Assembly: GCF_051622035.1 (NCBI RefSeq)
Contig: NC_135356.1
Location: 10,994,579-11,058,578, forward strand
Reading direction: 5' to 3'
DNA from: Arctopsyche grandis
Taxonomy: Eukaryota; Arthropoda; Insecta; Trichoptera; Hydropsychidae
Length of the DNA stretch: 64,000 nt
A program made the position numbers and the translations under genes. The notes beneath the pieces were generated by a model that was given only the letters and a program-made list of their open reading frames with translations, ran no database searches and was not told where the DNA came from. Of this stretch, positions 60,329-64,000 are shown piece by piece (within the stretch, counting starts at the first letter, position 1; each line of letters starts with the position of its first letter).

Positions 60329-61351
60329 CTACTTTGCTAATTAACTTACTGAAGAAAGAAATTTCTAGCGAAGCGAAATAGCGGTGTTTTATAATGCAAT
60401 TTATGTTTGAAGTTTTTAAAATGATTTTTTCGTTACGATTGATATTTAAAAAGTATTAGTTATTTTCATTGACTTACTGTCAATCGAAATAGATCCTCGT
60501 ACGATTTGTGTTGATTGCTGGATATCCAACTAGCAAAGAATCACAAACAACTGTTTCATTGAAGTTCGAACAAATACACGAACTGTCATGTCAAACGTCA
60601 AAATATGACAGATAAAAATCAAAGAGGGAACGGCGATGAAACGACACAATTCCATATTACATCAAATCAAACAATAAACCCAATCTCATTTTATCTCGAT
60701 ACATAATTGTTTTTTCGACCGAAATGTCGTTTTAACACATGCATTGTAATACAAAGCTTGTGAAACAGTGAAAAATTCAATGCTATCAAATAATTGAAAA
60801 GCCCGTATACAACGGTAAAGTAATATAATATTATATTTTATATTGGAAGTATATAATATAACTTTACCGTTGTATACGGGCTTTTCAATTATTTGATAGC
60901 ATTGAATTTTTCACTGTTTCACAAGCTTTGTATTACAATGCATGTGTTAAACGACATTTCGGTCGAAAAAACAATTATGTATCGAGATAAAATGAGATTG
61001 GGTTTATTGTTTGATTTGATGTAATATGGAATTGTGTCGTTTCATCGCCGTTCCCTCTTTGATTTTTATCTGTCATATTTTGACGTTTGACATGACAGTT
61101 CGTGTATTTGTTCGAACTTCAATGAAACAGTTGTTTGTGATTCTTTGCTAGTTGGATATCCAGCAATCAACACAAATCGTACGAGGATCTATTTCGATTG
61201 ACAGTAAGTCAATGAAAATAACTAATACTTTTTAAATATCAATCGTAACGAAAAATCATTTTAAAAACTTCAAACATAAATTGCATTATAAAACACCGCT
61301 ATTTCGCTTCGCTAGAAATTTCTTTCTTCAGTAAGTTAATTAGCAAAGTAG
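60329..61351. repeat. Giant near-perfect palindrome (arms 493 and 491 bp, 39-bp spacer)
   Basis: The left arm 60329-60821 (CTACTTTGCTAATTAACTTA ... GCCCGTATACAACGGTAAAG) is the reverse complement of 60861-61351. By eye the arms differ only by two one-base length changes in homopolymers (TTTTTT against AAAAA near 60430/61255; TTTT against AAA near 60733/60950), and I saw no substitution. The spacer 60822-60860 is AT-only apart from two Gs. No open frame of note lies in either arm and no target duplication was found at the outer ends. Possible readings: a foldback element, a long-hairpin RNA locus, an inverted duplication, or an assembly/read artefact. Confidence 0.95.
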
Positions 61352-62040
61352 GTATACTAGGAAGAAGACAGTATCGGAAGCGGAAAGAGTGATGAATATT
61401 TGCTTGTAGCACTTTTCCAAAGAACTATTTCAATAATGAACTGAGGAAACTAAAACCAAATAGTTTATCGACTTGTACTAAAGTTTGAACCCGAGTACTA
61501 CTTTTAATCATGGAGCAGAGCGCTCTACCCTTCCCAAGAGACTTGCCTGTACGGCAGAAAGTACAATGTTTGTCGTAGTGAATTAGTTTCTCTCGGAATC
61601 GAGTATGCATTAAATATGCGTAGGCATGTTTAATACATATCCAATATATAATGTGAAAAAAAAAGTTCCCGAATTATTGTCGACCGTAACTAGGGATATG
61701 TAATTCGGAGCGAGGCGCGTTCGCAGCGAGCCCGTTTAAAAGTAGTGTCAATATTTACAGCATTATTTTTGGCGAGAGACTTCATATAAATGACGCAATA
61801 GAGTAGTAGTAGCAAGGAAAAGAGAGGAACAGATATACTAATAAAAAATGGAATATTATATTTACTGGTTAAATAATATTAAATTTATTATGTACAAAAT
61901 AGAAAAAAATGCTTAAATGTTAATATATTAAATATGAATTCGGGTGGGAGGTGGAATATTGTACTTGATTGAAAAAAAAAGTCTCAGTTAATCGATTATT
62001 TTTAATTTAATAAGTATGAATATATGTATGTATATAAAAA
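61352..62040. other. Anonymous AT-rich interval
   Basis: No gene, no domain and no element termini seen. Confidence 0.4.
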
Positions 62041-62285
62041 CGGAATAAGTATGCTAAAGGTGGTTGATGTAATGGTGAGGGTAAAGAAATTGAAATGGTA
62101 ATGGGCAGGTCACGTAGCTAGAAGAACGAAAGAAGTGCTTGAATGGTACCCGAAAGAATGTAAAATGGTGCAAAGAAAGCCGCAAGAGAGATGAGTGAAT
62201 GAAATTATAAAAATGTGTGGGATGGGAGTTGCTGTAAACAGAGACGAGTGAAAGCCTTTCCCAGCAGTGGATCTCGAATGGCTTT
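62041..62285 (+). pseudogene. LINE ORF2 C-terminal remnant (RTE-like)
   Basis: The reading WAGHVARRTKEVLEW, KPQER.VNEI and MGVAVNRDE matches the common insect motif order WAGHVAR...W.P...RP..RW.D(E/D)I...W..LA.DR..W. Two stops show decay. It ends in a (TGATGA)n tail. Confidence 0.65.
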
Positions 62286-62374
62286 GAATGATAATGATGA
62301 TGATATGAAGTATGTCATCATCAATAACAGATAATGATGATGATATGGAGTATGTCATAATCATTTATTATTAA

Positions 62375-62740
62375 ATTACTAGATGAAGGCCTCTCCAACA
62401 CGCTGCAATTCGTCTTTTTTTTTTTAAATTTCGTCCACCCATCTTTCTTGCGGCCTTCCTTTCAGCCTTTTACATTATCTCGGGTACGGTTCCAGCACTA
62501 TTAACCTGCCCATTGTCGTTTAAATTTCTTTATTCTATATACTATATCCACTACCCTTGTCGTACGTCTCATTCACGTATTCCGTCTCCAATCTCTCCTC
62601 GTTATGCCGATATACTTTTTTGAGTGCATCGGACTTTAATGTGAGAAATTTCGACTTTAAGATGTACTCTGCATCGCTCCTTGATCGCGTTTTCATTGTT
62701 TTTGAAATATTTATGTGTATTTTCAACATAAATATCATTA
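62375..62740 (-). pseudogene. Second, inverted LINE remnant
   Basis: On the minus strand: HNEERLETEYVNETYDKGSG, then sequence matching the C-terminal/3' end of the same type of element (GGAGAGGCCTTCATCTAG complement-like at the left end). It lies head-to-head against 62041-62285. Low information, but the paired orientation is clear. Confidence 0.4.
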
Positions 62741-62759
62741 TATTTATACTTCCTATTGG

Positions 62760-64000
62760 ATAATGAAATGATAAATATTAAGTTGTAGATTTTTTCTAAA
62801 TTTTAAGTCGACTTAAAGTGTTATTTTTCCTTATATCATTATATGTACATTTTTTTTCATTTTTCTTTGTTTCATACCTTTTGCTAATATGCTAAATAGT
62901 TTGAGTTAAAACTTTATAAATTGTAAAAATATGTTTTAAATAAATAAGTATTAGCTTTATATTAAATTTTGATTAGTCTGTATTTAGAACGAACATATAT
63001 TACAAAAATAAAATATTAATCGTCAAAGCTTTTTAAACCACTTTTAAATTATTAGAATAACTTACAAAGAAAGCTTCATATTATTTATGAAACGATTTTT
63101 GCCATACAAAAAAAAGTTTTCATATAAAATGATGCATTATAAAGGAAATTGATTTTTATTATTTAACAATTTCGGTACATACATATGTATATACATGATA
63201 CCATTATTTATGTTTAAAAACTTGAATTATTCGAAATTATTTAAAGGATGCCGCAACGTATCAGTCAAAAAAATCATATCGGAAATAACACTTGATTTTA
63301 TTGTGCAAGCACTGAAAAAATAAAGGAAAATCAGTACAAATTTCGTATATTTTTATCACACATCAATTAATTATAATCGCTCTGATGAATAAATCAAAAT
63401 TTGTATCACTCTCGACTTTGTATTTGACGTTTGGCACGACTCGCATTAAATAATATTTTCGCTCTTCACGAGATATGCATAAAATCATCAGCATCCGTTC
63501 AACGCACTCATTGGTAAAATTTATTATTTCTGACATCATTCGCACTGAATTAAATCGATCATATGTAAATATGTGCAAGTGGATATACATAAAGTGTTGC
63601 ATTTGAAATTGCAATATACAATGTATGTGCTATAAAGTGGCGTGCGGACGAATGTAGGGTATTATATATTTTATATTGGTTCGTGTGCAGTCTTCGCCAG
63701 TGATGACACGTGGAGAAAGGGCAGCGATTGAAATAAAAAGTGCAGAAATGATAAAACGTTCCTCGAATGAAGCATCTACTTATGTATGTAAACTGAATGT
63801 TGAAAACGATTTATATCGCATTCATTTTATTGAAAACATCACGTTCCTCGCATTTGATATGGAGTGTAAGATGAGGAAGCTTAGTTATTAAACTACAATA
63901 CTGTGTTGATTGAAAATAAATACACGGGGAGAGATGATTCGAATACTTGAAACACTCGAGTCAAAACGAATCGATGGCAGATGGACGTACTAAGGACTTG
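62760..64000. other. Anonymous AT-rich end of the window
   Basis: No gene recognised. A 71-codon + frame at 63676-63891 and an 83-codon - frame at 63363-63614 show no domain or family resemblance. Confidence 0.4.

Noticed and set aside
60329-61351. Palindrome as a standard DNA transposon
   Set aside because: No terminal target duplication, no transposase, and the arms run without a break to a 39-bp spacer; kept instead as an unexplained inverted repeat.

Overview
The window reads as AT-rich, transposon-laden chromosomal DNA of a holometabolous insect. The evidence is short GT-AG introns, two ZAD-type C2H2 zinc-finger genes (a family expanded in insects), insect-like RTE, CR1/Jockey-like, Ty3/gypsy-like, hAT, piggyBac-like and PIF/Harbinger-like remnants, and long (AT)n arrays. 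I cannot name the species. The zinc-finger protein style and the RTE remnants recall Trichoptera/Lepidoptera, but that is only an impression.

Layout. (1) 1-3598 and 25900-29530 are two nearly identical copies of one segment. Each carries a complete two-exon gene for Integrator subunit 12 (IntS12, PHD finger, minus strand) and a solo LTR. (2) Between them lies an accessory region (about 3.6-25.9 kb) with two paralogous ZAD/C2H2 zinc-finger genes on the minus strand: A, 8595-10143, 12 fingers; B, 20495-23506, 30 fingers in an alternating two-type array with a recent internal block duplication. A complete non-autonomous LTR element (10249-13294, ATAT target duplication, LTRs about 1% diverged) sits 105 bp upstream of gene A's start codon. 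Around these are foldback/MITE elements with readable target-site duplications (8 bp, TTTAA, TTA), a MADF-bearing Harbinger-like element nested in an LTR, and decayed transposases. (3) 29917-33199 (+) is a complete four-exon lin-7 (veli) gene. (4) 33.2-38.4 kb is intergenic, with two copies of a 503/504-bp piggyBac-type MITE and a hAT/ZMYM1-like pseudogene. (5) 38426-56164 (-) is the 3' two-thirds of trio (Trio/Kalirin): linker exons, second DH-PH (RhoGEF), Ig domain and a C-terminal protein kinase with its key residues present. A GC-rich patch near 58.5-59.05 kb may be an internal promoter/first exon for a GEF2-Ig-kinase isoform. (6) 56.2-64 kb has no firm gene. It contains a giant near-perfect palindrome (arms 491/493 bp, 39-bp spacer, 60329-61351), a hAT-like element and RTE remnants.

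How the genes relate: IntS12 acts in snRNA processing and nascent-transcript termination; lin-7 is a PDZ scaffold of cell junctions and synapses; trio is a Rho/Rac activator of axon guidance and the cytoskeleton. Their adjacency looks incidental. lin-7 and trio converge tail to tail. The zinc-finger pair is an independent, fast-evolving cluster flanked by the IntS12 copies. The most notable signals are the giant palindrome, the IntS12 duplication whose three visible coding differences are all amino-acid changing, the zinc-finger array dynamics, and the retained trio kinase.
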